NCBI GenBank assembly: GCA_963809715.1
Contig: CAWEKO010000006.1
Location: 62,001-126,000 of the forward strand
From: Bog-473 sp963809715
Lineage (GTDB): Bacteria; Actinomycetota; Acidimicrobiia; Acidimicrobiales; RAAP-2
Direction: 5' to 3'
DNA: 64,000 nt
The notes under the pieces are model-generated. The model was not told the DNA's origin, did not search any database, and saw nothing but the letters and a program-made list of their open reading frames with translations. Each line of letters begins with the position of its first letter. Position 1 is the stretch's first letter. Shown piece after piece: positions 36,267 to 44,666 of this stretch. Position numbers and translations under genes: made by a program.

Positions 36267-36557
36267 ATGCCGTTGCTCCGAGGTATCGCACGCACCGCCG
36301 CCATTGCCGGGACGGCGACCGCCGTATCGAACCGCGTCTCGCGCCGTCAGGCGAATCGCTGGTCCCAACAAGAAGATCAGCAGTACGCACAACAGCAGCA
36401 ATATGCACCACCACCACCACCGCCACCGCCACCGCCACCAGCGGCACCAGCGAGGGATCAAGTCGCGCAGCTCAAGGATCTCGCTGATCTCAAGGCGCAA
36501 GGAATCGTCAACGACGCCGAGTTCGAAGCCCAGAAGAAGAAGATCTTGGCCAGCTGA
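36267..36557 (+). CDS. Short SHOCT-domain protein with Gln/Pro tract
   Basis: A 96-residue protein from ATG 36267, preceded by AAAGGACGAG. The N-terminal ~32 residues are basic and Ala-rich (RGIARTAAIAGTATAVSNRV). A Gln-rich stretch and an 11-proline run (residues 48-58) follow, then a C-terminal SHOCT motif (LKDLADLKAQGIVNDAEFEA). Its SHOCT tail is nearly identical to that of the PLDc_N gene upstream, so the two probably interact or share a partner. Confidence 0.8.
   Translation: MPLLRGIARTAAIAGTATAVSNRVSRRQANRWSQQEDQQYAQQQQYAPPPPPPPPPPPAAPARDQVAQLKDLADLKAQGIVNDAEFEAQKKKILAS
36408..36440 (+). repeat. Polyproline microsatellite
   Basis: Eleven consecutive Pro codons alternating CCA and CCG encode the linker of the short SHOCT protein. 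The run is a candidate length-variable site. Confidence 0.75.
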
Positions 36558-36741
36558 AGAGACCGGCTGAAGAGAGAAGACTCACCGCGGCGCGACACTT
36601 CGGCTCCGGGAAGCGTGGTGCAGCTCAGCCAAGTCATGAATGACGTGAAGAGCGAGGAACCTGGGCAGACACGCTGAGCGGATGTCGGGCCCGAGACCAT
36701 TCGCACGTTCCTCGACCGCTGATCCGGTACGAGGTGGTCCG

Positions 36742-37386
36742 TCAGGTCTTGGGTGTGAGTTGATAGGTGAAGGGCGCTGACGGCGGCTTGAGGGCTTGGG
36801 AGTGCTTGCCCGAGGTCACCGTCACCGTCGTGCCTCCGGCGCCGACCTCGATCGTGCCCGGGCCGAGGATGATCTGGTGCTGCGACTGGCCCGGGCCCAC
36901 GATGCCGGCGAATGCCGGGCGTTGACCCGACGGGCTGATGCTGACCCATGAGCGCCCCGTCGAGGTGCTGACCGTGACCGAGTAGATGGCGATCGGGATG
37001 GAGTAGCTCGCCGAGTTCGCCGAGGTCGACGTCTGCGTCAGCAGCGGCGCATCGGCCGGGAGGGTGCTCGGGGTGTTGGTCGCGGCGTTGTGCGACGGAG
37101 ACGTCGAATTGAGATTGATCACTCCTGCCTTCACCAAGCCGAGCATGGCCGCGGCCAACAGCACAATGACGGCCACCAGGGCCACCGTGATCCGCAGGGC
37201 GTGCCCACCCCGATCGGGACGACGTGACCTCGATTGACGAGGCACGGCCGGGATCTGATCGGTGTCGGCATACGACCTGCTCTGCGGACCGGAGAAAAGT
37301 TGGCCTTGCGTGACCGCCTCCGGGCGTTCGAAGACGATCGTGGGGTGCTCGGCCTGGATTCCCGTCTGGTCAGCCTGCACATCCAT
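36742..37386 (-). CDS. Single-pass membrane protein with DUF4115 (RodZ C-terminal-like) domain
   Basis: A 214-residue protein from ATG 37386. About 60 cytoplasmic residues with basic clusters (RQSRSRRPDRGG) precede one membrane helix (ITVALVAVIVLLAAAMLGLV). An external Ser/Thr-rich linker follows, then a domain reading RSWVSISPSGQRPAFAGIV and QHQIILGPGTIEVGAGG. The latter matches DUF4115, the extracytoplasmic domain of RodZ. No HTH domain is present, unlike RodZ. A cell-wall-linked role is possible but unproven. Confidence 0.7.
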   Translation of the reverse strand: MDVQADQTGIQAEHPTIVFERPEAVTQGQLFSGPQSRSYADTDQIPAVPRQSRSRRPDRGGHALRITVALVAVIVLLAAAMLGLVKAGVINLNSTSPSHNAATNTPSTLPADAPLLTQTSTSANSASYSIPIAIYSVTVSTSTGRSWVSISPSGQRPAFAGIVGPGQSQHQIILGPGTIEVGAGGTTVTVTSGKHSQALKPPSAPFTYQLTPKT

Positions 37387-37648
37387 GGCCGTCTCTCGAC
37401 CTCCTCGCGGCCCGCCTTGGCCGTTCCGCCCGCTACCCCCCGGGGAGAACCCCCAGGTCACCCCCTACGGTACCGCCCCGGCGGCCGAATAAGCGCGCGC
37501 CTCGGCCCGCCGGGGAAGGATTCTCAGCTTCGACTCGGTTTCGGCCGCCCGTCGACCGCGATGGGGGTGCCCCCCTCATCGAAGCAGGGCACTCCAAGGG
37601 CGCTGTCACCGATGGAAATGGGTTTGGTCCTCACCGTGCCTGGTCTGC

Positions 37649-38155
37649 TCAGCGGCCCGTGCGGCCGTCGAGGAGCTCCCGGGTGATGTCCATGTGGCCC
37701 ACGTGGCGGGCCGTCTCCTCGATCATGTGGAACAGCGCCCAGCGCCACGTCGTCGGCCGGAACTCTGCGGCCGACGGCTGGTCGAGCGAACTCACCTGAT
37801 CCAGTGCGGCATCGGCCAGGGCGCTCTCGCTGCGGTAGAAGGCGACGACCTCGTCGGCCTCCCATCCCTCGGGCAGTTCGAACATGTGAGCCCGCCACCC
37901 CATGTCCATGGGCTCGCCGGCGCCGATGGCCCGGAACCAGAGCCGCTCGGCGTAGCCGAGATGGACGACGAGCACACCGAGCGAGTTGGCCCCGGGCGCG
38001 GGCCGCCAGCGGAGCTGCTCGGGACCGAGGCCTTCGAGTTTGAAGATGGCGCTGTCGCGCAGGTGCTGGAGCCAGGCCCGGGCCATCGCCGTCTCCCCGA
38101 GCGGCGCGGCCTCCTCGGGACGGGGAACATGGATCTGCGGCGGCCGCTCAGCCAT
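37649..38155 (-). CDS. DUF664/DinB-family protein (mycothiol-transferase-like)
   Basis: A 168-residue four-helix DinB protein from ATG 38155. Metal ligands can be placed in VVHLGYAERLWF and in EETARHVGHMDITRE; the latter is the characteristic DUF664 (mycothiol-S-transferase) ending. In actinobacteria these enzymes conjugate mycothiol or perform thiol-dependent isomerisations. The substrate is unknown. Upstream lies a 151-base divergent promoter shared with the SDR that starts the amidohydrolase cluster. Confidence 0.8.
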   Translation of the reverse strand: MAERPPQIHVPRPEEAAPLGETAMARAWLQHLRDSAIFKLEGLGPEQLRWRPAPGANSLGVLVVHLGYAERLWFRAIGAGEPMDMGWRAHMFELPEGWEADEVVAFYRSESALADAALDQVSSLDQPSAAEFRPTTWRWALFHMIEETARHVGHMDITRELLDGRTGR

Positions 38156-38306
38156 CAGGTGTCCTCCATCGTCGCGGCTTCGCGCCGGTTGGCACAATCC
38201 TGGCTCGCATCGAGGGCGCCGGGAACCGGCCCCGACGCCGCGCCTGACGCCGCGTCAGGTGGCGTTATGGTTGGCCGTTCAGGGGCCAGCGATCGGGGGC
38301 GACGGA

Positions 38307-39179
38307 GTGGATGACCTCAGCGGCAGGGTGGCCGTGGTGACGGGAGGAGCGGCCGGCATCGGCCGGGGGATCACCGAGGCCCTGCTCGAAGAGGGCGCAC
38401 GTGTCGTCATCGCCGACGTCGAGGAACCGGTCCTCGACCTCGCGATCAAGGAGTTGTCCGACCTGGGACCGGTCCGGGGCGTGCTGACCGACGTCTCCTC
38501 CGCGGCATCGGTCGAGGCCCTGGCCGCCGACGTGTTCGCCACCGAGGGCGCCTGCCACCTGCTGTTCAACAACGCCGGCGTGACCTCGGGCGGGGGAGGG
38601 CGGCCCTGGGAACAGGAAGCCAACGACTGGACCTGGTGCTTCTCGGTCAATGTCTTCGGCGTGGCCAACGGGATGCTGTCCTTCGTCCCTCGCATGATCG
38701 AATCGGGCCAACCCGGCGTCGTCGTGAACACGTCGAGCATGGACGGGGGGATCGCCCCGGTGCCCTACGCCTCGGTCTACGCCTCGAGCAAAGCGGCGAT
38801 CTCCTGTCTCTCCGAGGCCCTGGCCCACCAGCTCATCGCGGCCGGGACCGAGGTGCGGGCTGCCGTCTTCTATCCCTCCGGTGGGTTGCTCGACACCGGG
38901 TTGTGGACGGCCCAGCGCAACCGGCCCCCGGAACTGGCCCGGGTCACGCCCCGACCGCCCGCGCCGGGCACGACCTTCGAGGAGTTCAAGGCACAGATGG
39001 CCGCGGCCGGGCGTGCGGTCGAGGTCATGGACCTCCACGAGCTCGGCCGCTTCTGCGTCGAGGGGGTCAAGCGAGGCGACTTCATCATCGGCCACGGCCT
39101 CGACGAGTCCGCCGCCCTGCTGCACCGCCGGGCCGACGCCATCGGCCGAGGTCAGCTCCCACCGGCCGCGCTGAGCTGA
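38307..39179 (+). CDS. SDR-family oxidoreductase of amidohydrolase cluster
   Basis: A 290-residue classical SDR from GTG 38307: TGGAAGIGRGI, LLFNNAGVTSG, NTSSMDG and the catalytic YASSK (VYASSKAAIS). The C-terminus is ~40 residues longer than minimal SDRs. All catalytic residues are intact. Its stop overlaps the amidohydrolase ATG by one base, so it is in the same operon. The substrate is probably an alcohol or ketone of the pathway processed by the downstream enzymes. Confidence 0.85.
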   Translation: MDDLSGRVAVVTGGAAGIGRGITEALLEEGARVVIADVEEPVLDLAIKELSDLGPVRGVLTDVSSAASVEALAADVFATEGACHLLFNNAGVTSGGGGRPWEQEANDWTWCFSVNVFGVANGMLSFVPRMIESGQPGVVVNTSSMDGGIAPVPYASVYASSKAAISCLSEALAHQLIAAGTEVRAAVFYPSGGLLDTGLWTAQRNRPPELARVTPRPPAPGTTFEEFKAQMAAAGRAVEVMDLHELGRFCVEGVKRGDFIIGHGLDESAALLHRRADAIGRGQLPPAALS

Positions 39180-40415
39180 TGACGGTGACCGCGACCTCTC
39201 GCTACACCGTCGTCTCGGCCGACGGACACGCCGGGGCTGACCTCCTCGACTACCGCCCCTACCTGGTCAGCCGCTTCCACGACGAGTTCGACGCCTGGGC
39301 GGCCGAGTACGTCAATCCCTACGCCGACCTCATCGCTCCCATCGCCTATCGCAGCTGGGACAGCGAGCGCCGCCTGACCGAGACGGAGTCGGACGGCATC
39401 GCGGCCGAGGTCCTCTTCCCCAACACCGTGCCGCCCTTCTTCCAGGAGGGCAACCTCGTGGCCCTGCCGCCCACGCCCGAGGACTACGAGCGACGTTGGG
39501 CCGGCGTGCAAGCGCACAACCGCTGGCTGGCCGATTTCTGCGCGGCGGCGCCGGGGCGTCGGGCCGGCATCGTCCAGGTGTTCGCCAACGACATCGACGA
39601 TGCGGTGGCCGAGATCCGCTGGGCCCGCGAGACCTTCGAGCCCTTCGGCGGCATCCTGCTCCCGTCGATCCCGCCCAACTCGCACCTGCCCCCGCTCTGG
39701 GAGGACCACTACGAGCCGCTCTGGCAGGTCTGCGCAGAGCTGGACGTGCCCATCAACATCCACGGCGGGAGCGCCTTGCCCGATTACGGCGACCACGAGG
39801 CCGCCCGCGCCATGATGCTGATCGAGATCCCCTGGTTCAGCCACCGCTCGGTCTGGCACCTGATCTTCTCGGGGGTGCTCGAGCGCCATCCCACGTTGCG
39901 CTTCGCCGTCACCGAGCAGGGCGTGGCCTGGCTGCCCCGCGGGCTGGAGACCCTCGACTGGTTCTACGGCCGCATGACCCTGGCCAACGCGGCCGAAGCC
40001 AACTTCTTCGGGGCAGCCGCGGCGAAAATGACGATGACTCCCACCGAGTACTTCGCCGCGCAACTTCTGGATCGGCGCATCCTTCCTGCGGCCGAGCGAG
40101 GCACCCCTCTGCCGCGACCTCGGGATCGACCGCGTCATGTGGGGCGCGGACTACCCGCACTCCGAGGGGAGCTACCCGTACACGACCGAGGCGCTCCGCG
40201 TCGCCTTCGCCGACTACGCCGAGCCCGACGTGCGCGCCATGGTCGAGACCACCGCGGCCGCCTTCTACGGATTCGACCTCGACCGGCTCCGGCCGATCGG
40301 CGAACGCATCGGCCCACCCGTGGCCGAGGTGGGCAGGCCGCTGCCCCAGGACGACTGGCCGACGAAGACCACCTGCAACGCATTCGACCCCACGCAGATC
40401 CTGCGGGCGTGGTGA
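39179..40415 (+). pseudogene. Amidohydrolase-2 family protein interrupted by a one-base frameshift
   Basis: Starts at ATG 39179 (TGATG overlap with the SDR). The first ~295 codons read VVSADGHAGADL, INIHGGSAL, HLIFSGVLERHPTLRFAVTE: an amidohydrolase-2 TIM barrel. Near 40058-40062 (TEYFAA) one extra base shifts the frame. In the next frame the sequence continues NFWIGASF, DRVMWGADYPHSEGSYP and AFYGFDLDRLRPIGERIG to TGA 40415. The 41.2-kb paralog has SDYFGENIFIGAS at the same spacing, so a single insertion explains it. It could be a true pseudogene or an assembly/read error; both halves look otherwise well preserved. Confidence 0.8.
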
Positions 40416-40429
40416 GCAAGGGAGGGCCC

Positions 40430-41209
40430 ATGGAAACCGTGCGCTACGGCGCTCGCACCGAGCAAGTGAACCACGAGATCGAAGTGAAGAAGGCGCCCGA
40501 CATCTGGTCGGAGGCGGTGACTGCCGTGTACGAGACCGACCCCGAGATCATCGCCGCGATCTTGCCCCCACCGCTCGAACCGGGCGACCGGCCCCTTGTG
40601 CGCATCACGATCACCCGGGTGGAGATGCCGGGCCTGCCCGTCTTCGGGGCGGGCTGGATCGGCGTGCAGGCCCGGCACCAGGACCGCCTGGGTGAGTACC
40701 CGATCTTCATGCCGATGACGACGGAGCAATCGCTGATCGGGGGTCGGGAGGTCAACGGCGAGCCCAAGAAGCTGGGCGAGGTCGAGGTGCAGCGCGAGGG
40801 CGACCAGGTCTCCGCGCGCATTTCGCGCATGGGCTTCACCGTGTGCGAAATCGTCGGGCGCATCAGCGAGACCCGCGACAACTACGAGCTCGAGAAGACG
40901 GACTTCTGGCTCAAGCTGTCACCCTCCTGCGAGCAGGCCGGAGTGCTCGACCAGGACCCGCTCCTCGTCTACGGGGAGAAGACGGAGCGCACCCGGCGGC
41001 ACGAAGGTATTGAGGGCGACCTCATCTTGAAGGAGGCGCCGCTCGACCCGGTGGCCGACCTCGTCGTGCGCCGCATGGTCGACCTCAACTGGACCGAGCG
41101 CGCCTCGACCCAGGTCGGCCGGGTCATCGGACCGGTGCCACGCGAGGGCGTCCAACCCTTCATCCACCAGCGCTACGACGACCTTTCGGTACTGGGGGCG
41201 AAGCGATGA
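40430..41209 (+). CDS. Acetoacetate decarboxylase-family protein
   Basis: A 259-residue protein; ATG 40430 follows AGGGAGGG, while GTG 40412 would overlap the previous stop. It has AVTAVYETDPEIIAAILPPPLEP, RITRVEMPG-like FGAGWIGVQA, YPIFMPMTTEQSLIGGREVNGEPKKLGEV (split here across TM-less strands) and a C-terminal REGVQPFIHQRYD. This matches the ADC superfamily, in which a Lys normally forms a Schiff base with a beta-keto acid. The Lys in EPKKLGEV fits that position. Many family members are not acetoacetate decarboxylases but act as aldolase-dehydratases. It sits between two amidohydrolases. Confidence 0.85.
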   Translation: METVRYGARTEQVNHEIEVKKAPDIWSEAVTAVYETDPEIIAAILPPPLEPGDRPLVRITITRVEMPGLPVFGAGWIGVQARHQDRLGEYPIFMPMTTEQSLIGGREVNGEPKKLGEVEVQREGDQVSARISRMGFTVCEIVGRISETRDNYELEKTDFWLKLSPSCEQAGVLDQDPLLVYGEKTERTRRHEGIEGDLILKEAPLDPVADLVVRRMVDLNWTERASTQVGRVIGPVPREGVQPFIHQRYDDLSVLGAKR

Positions 41210-42462
41210 GCGACCGCTACGTGATCATTTCGGCGGACGCCCACGCCGGGCTCCCCTGCGAGGACTACCGCCCGTACCTCGACGCTGCCTACCACGCACA
41301 GTTCGACGAGTACCTGGCCGAGCGTCAGGCGAACCGGGACGACCTGTTGCGAATGAACTACGACTACATCATGGGCTGGGAGACGGACAACGAAGAGGGC
41401 TTGCGGGGCGCCTGGGACATCGAACAGCGTGACAAGGAGCTCGATGCCGACGGGGTGACCGCCGAGGTCATGTTCGCCGACGCCGACGCCATCACCGGCA
41501 TGGCGTCCCCGCCCTTTGGTGCCGGACTCTCCGCCGGCGCCATCGCCGATCCCGAGCTGGCCTTCGCCGGCGCCCGCGCCCACAACCGCTTCCTGGCCGA
41601 GATGTGTGCCCGGAGCCCCGAGCGTCATGGCGGCATCGCGCTGGTGCCCATCACGCACGGAGTGGAACGCTCGGTGGCGGAGATCGAGTGGCTCGCCGAG
41701 CAGCCCGGCATCCGCGGGATCATGGTGCCGACCATGTGGCACGACCTCGTGCCCTACAACAATCCCTCTTACGACCCGGTCTGGGCCGCCTGCCAGGCGG
41801 CGGGCTTCCCGGTGCACACCCATTCGGGCGAGGCGCCGCAGGACGAGTACGGCGACAACGTCGGGATCTACTTGGCCGAGGTGGTCTGGTGGGCCGCCCG
41901 TCCGGCGTGGCACCTGCTCTTCTCGGGCGCCTTCGAGCGGTTCCCCGGGCTCAAGTTCGTGGTGACCGAGGCGGCTGCCTACTGGGCCGCCGACATGATG
42001 TGGAAGTGGGACCAGTACATGGGTGGTGGTCACACGACGAAGAAGATGGCGGCCTTGCTCAAGGGGAAGATCTCCAAGCTGCCCTCCGACTACTTCGGGG
42101 AGAACATCTTCATCGGCGCCTCCACCATGTCGCGCGAGGAGATCAGGCGACGCTACGTCCTCGGCTGCGACGTCGTCATGTGGGGGACCGACTACCCCCA
42201 CCCCGAGGGCACGTGGCCCAACACCCAAGACCGGCTGCGCGGTGACTTCGGCGACATCCCGGTCGAGGATGCCCGCAAGCTCTTGGGGGAGACGGCCGCC
42301 CGCTGCTACGGGTTCGACCTCGAGGCCCTGCGGCCCATCGCCGAGCGCGTCGGCCCCACCCCGGCCGATCTCGGCCAGGATGCCTCGCTGCGCACCGACC
42401 CCGAGGCCGTGCGCACGGCGCGCTGGTGGAAGGACGAGTACCAGGTGCAGCCCCCCGGCTGA
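41206..42462 (+). CDS. Amidohydrolase-2 family protein
   Basis: A 418-residue metal-dependent hydrolase/decarboxylase from ATG 41206 (ATGA overlap). N-terminal VIISADAHAG supplies the D-x-H metal motif, VHTHSGEAP the middle His, FSGAFERFPGLKFVVTEAA the strand typical of ACMSD-like enzymes, and MWGTDYPHPEGTWP the final Asp. The family hydrolyses or decarboxylates cyclic and aromatic acids. It is a full-length paralog of the frameshifted 39.2-kb gene. With the SDRs, ADC-like protein and acyl-CoA dehydrogenase it suggests ring-cleavage or steroid-like catabolism, but the substrate is unknown. Confidence 0.88.
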   Translation: MSDRYVIISADAHAGLPCEDYRPYLDAAYHAQFDEYLAERQANRDDLLRMNYDYIMGWETDNEEGLRGAWDIEQRDKELDADGVTAEVMFADADAITGMASPPFGAGLSAGAIADPELAFAGARAHNRFLAEMCARSPERHGGIALVPITHGVERSVAEIEWLAEQPGIRGIMVPTMWHDLVPYNNPSYDPVWAACQAAGFPVHTHSGEAPQDEYGDNVGIYLAEVVWWAARPAWHLLFSGAFERFPGLKFVVTEAAAYWAADMMWKWDQYMGGGHTTKKMAALLKGKISKLPSDYFGENIFIGASTMSREEIRRRYVLGCDVVMWGTDYPHPEGTWPNTQDRLRGDFGDIPVEDARKLLGETAARCYGFDLEALRPIAERVGPTPADLGQDASLRTDPEAVRTARWWKDEYQVQPPG

Positions 42463-42520
42463 GCCCCCGGCCAAGCCTCGCCCGGCTCGACCGCCCCGCC
42501 GCACCGCCGGCTCGCCCGAC

Positions 42521-43366
42521 TCACATTTCGTCGTCGCCGAAGAGGTTGACCCAGTTCGTCTGCATCGACGCGCCGTCCGCGATGATCGTGGCGCCACAGA
42601 CGTAGCGGGCGGCCGGCGAGCACAGATAGAGGACCATGGCCGCCATTTCGTCGACGGTCCCGAGGCGTACCGTCGTGCCCTCGGCCACCAACTCGTCCGT
42701 GAAGCCTTTCTCGGTGCGTCCCACCGCGGCCAGCTCGCTCTCGGCCAGGCCCGGCGAGGAGAAGATGCCGGGGGCGAACGCGTTGATCGTCACCCCGCGG
42801 CGCATGAGGTAGGGCGCCAACGTCTTGACCATGTTGACCACGCCGGCCCGGGCCGCCCCCGAATGGGCGAACATCGGGGCACCGCGCTCGAAGGAGAAGG
42901 TGTGCACGACGTTCACGATGGCACCGGCCCCGGCGTCGGCCATCGGGCCCATGAAGCGGTTGGTCATCGTCCAGGTGCCGTGCAGGTTCAGGTCGACGAC
43001 CGCCCGCCAACCGTTGTCCGAGATGGCGCTGGGCAGGGCCGGGAACTGGCCGCCCGCGTTGTTGACGAGACAGTCCACCCGGCCCAGGCGACCGTAGACG
43101 GCGTCGCGCAGCGCCTCGACCTGTCCCGGCTCGCGGATGTCGGTGGGGACGGCGGTGCAGTGCCCGCCCTCCTCCTCGATGGACCGCACGACCGCATCGA
43201 GCCGGGACACCGTCCGTCCGGCCACCACGACGTGCCCGCCCAGGTGGGCGAACGCATGGGCCACTTCGCGCCCGAGGCCGCTGCCCCCACCGGTCACGAC
43301 GGCGACCTGGCCGTCGAAGAGTCCGGCGGCGAAGACGGACACCGCCGGTCCGGGCTGCCAGGTCAT
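42521..43366 (-). CDS. SDR of the trans-2-enoyl-CoA reductase (PECR/DECR-like) type
   Basis: A 281-residue SDR from ATG 43366. Cofactor motif TGGGSGLGREV and LVNNAGGQFPA are present. The catalytic YxxxK is replaced by the HSGAARAG sequence typical of peroxisomal trans-2-enoyl-CoA reductase and 2,4-dienoyl-CoA reductase relatives. It therefore probably acts on enoyl-CoA thioesters rather than simple alcohols. It lies ten bases downstream of the acyl-CoA dehydrogenase gene, on the same strand. Together they suggest handling of an unusual acyl-CoA from the amidohydrolase pathway. Confidence 0.82.
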   Translation of the reverse strand: MTWQPGPAVSVFAAGLFDGQVAVVTGGGSGLGREVAHAFAHLGGHVVVAGRTVSRLDAVVRSIEEEGGHCTAVPTDIREPGQVEALRDAVYGRLGRVDCLVNNAGGQFPALPSAISDNGWRAVVDLNLHGTWTMTNRFMGPMADAGAGAIVNVVHTFSFERGAPMFAHSGAARAGVVNMVKTLAPYLMRRGVTINAFAPGIFSSPGLAESELAAVGRTEKGFTDELVAEGTTVRLGTVDEMAAMVLYLCSPAARYVCGATIIADGASMQTNWVNLFGDDEM

Positions 43367-43376
43367 CGCGCGGCCG

Positions 43377-44627
43377 TCACCCGGCGAAGTCCCAGCTCTC
43401 GCCTTTCTCGTAGTGGTGGAGCACGTTCTTGGCGATGAGGATGCGGTGCACCTCGTCGGGGCCGTCGGCCAGCCGGAGCGTCCGGGCCCCGAGGTACATC
43501 TGGGCCAGGGGAAGATCGCTCGTCACCCCGGCCGCCCCCCACACCTGGATGGCCCGGTCGACCACCCGGAGGTAGGCCGCCGGGACGAAGACCTTGATGG
43601 CGCTGATCTCGGTCCGGGCCTGGGGGTCGCCGGCGTCCACCTTCTCCGCCGCGTGGATGGTCATCAGGCGCGCCGATTGGAGATCCATGTAGCTGTCGGC
43701 CACGAAGCCCTGCATGAACTGCTTGTCCTTGAGGAGGCCGCCGTGGACCTCGCGGGTCAGCAGGCGCTCCACCATGAGGTCGAAGGCCCGCCACATCTGG
43801 CCGACCGAGTTCATGCAGTGGAAGATGCGACCGGCGCCGAGGCGGTCCTGCGCGGCGCGGTGGCCTTCGCCCACCTGGCCCAGGGCGTTGTCGACGGGCA
43901 CCCGGACGTCGGTGTAGCGCACCTCGCAGTGGTCGGAGGAGGAGGAGCCCCAGATCCCGATCCCGCGCACGATCTCGACCCCGGGTGTCGAGGTGGGCAC
44001 GATGATCTGCACCATGCGGCCGGGCCCCTCGTCGTCGGCCGACTCCTTGGCCCGGCACATGACGATGAAGAAGTCGGCGGCCAGGCCGTTCGAGGTGAAC
44101 CACTTGTGGCCGTTGACGACCCATTCGTCACCCTCCTGCACGGCCGTGGTCTGAATGGATCGGGGGTCCGATCCCGCGTTCTCGGGTTCGGTCATGGAGA
44201 AGCCCGACTGCATGGTCCCCTCGACCAGCGGGAGGAGCCACTTGCGCTTCTGCTCCTCGGTGCCGTACTTGACCAGGACGGTCTGGTTGCCCGAGTTCGG
44301 GGCGACCACGCCGAAGAGCGAGGCGGCACCGATGGCGTAGGCCAGGATCTCGTTCATGTAGGCGTGCGCCATGAAGTCGAGCCCCATCCCGCCGTACTCG
44401 GGCGGGAGGTGGGGGGCCCAGAGCCCCTCGGCCTTGACGGCGTCCTGCACCTCTTCGCGCAGGGCCTTGGCCTCTGCCCGTGCCTCCTCGCTGGACGAGC
44501 CCCGCCGCGCACTCCAGAGGAGGGACTCGTTGGGCAGGATCAGCTCGTTGACGATGCGCCCCGTCCTGATGCGGATGTCGTTGATGTGGTCGCTGAGCCC
44601 GGCGATGGGCGTCACGGTGATGGGCAT
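43377..44627 (-). CDS. Acyl-CoA dehydrogenase
   Basis: A 416-residue flavoenzyme from ATG 44627, after GGGGGA. Motifs: GLWAPHLPPEYGG, FSMTEPENAGSDP (the first FAD/CoA signature), DEWVVNGHKWFTSNGL, and the C-terminal QVWGAAGVTSDLPLAQMY with RLADGPDEVHR. This is a complete acyl-CoA dehydrogenase of the ACAD10/11-like branch. It would form an enoyl-CoA in the cytoplasm using FAD and electron-transfer flavoprotein. It is adjacent to the PECR-like SDR in one operon. Confidence 0.9.
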   Translation of the reverse strand: MPITVTPIAGLSDHINDIRIRTGRIVNELILPNESLLWSARRGSSSEEARAEAKALREEVQDAVKAEGLWAPHLPPEYGGMGLDFMAHAYMNEILAYAIGAASLFGVVAPNSGNQTVLVKYGTEEQKRKWLLPLVEGTMQSGFSMTEPENAGSDPRSIQTTAVQEGDEWVVNGHKWFTSNGLAADFFIVMCRAKESADDEGPGRMVQIIVPTSTPGVEIVRGIGIWGSSSSDHCEVRYTDVRVPVDNALGQVGEGHRAAQDRLGAGRIFHCMNSVGQMWRAFDLMVERLLTREVHGGLLKDKQFMQGFVADSYMDLQSARLMTIHAAEKVDAGDPQARTEISAIKVFVPAAYLRVVDRAIQVWGAAGVTSDLPLAQMYLGARTLRLADGPDEVHRILIAKNVLHHYEKGESWDFAG

Positions 44628-44666
44628 GGATCCCCCCTGCGGGTCGTTCGGTCTTCCAAGCGCACC

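Noticed and set aside
36390..36450. CCA/CAG-rich run considered as a CRISPR-like or regulatory repeat
   Set aside because: It is an in-frame Gln/Pro microsatellite within a small SHOCT gene; no repeat-spacer structure.
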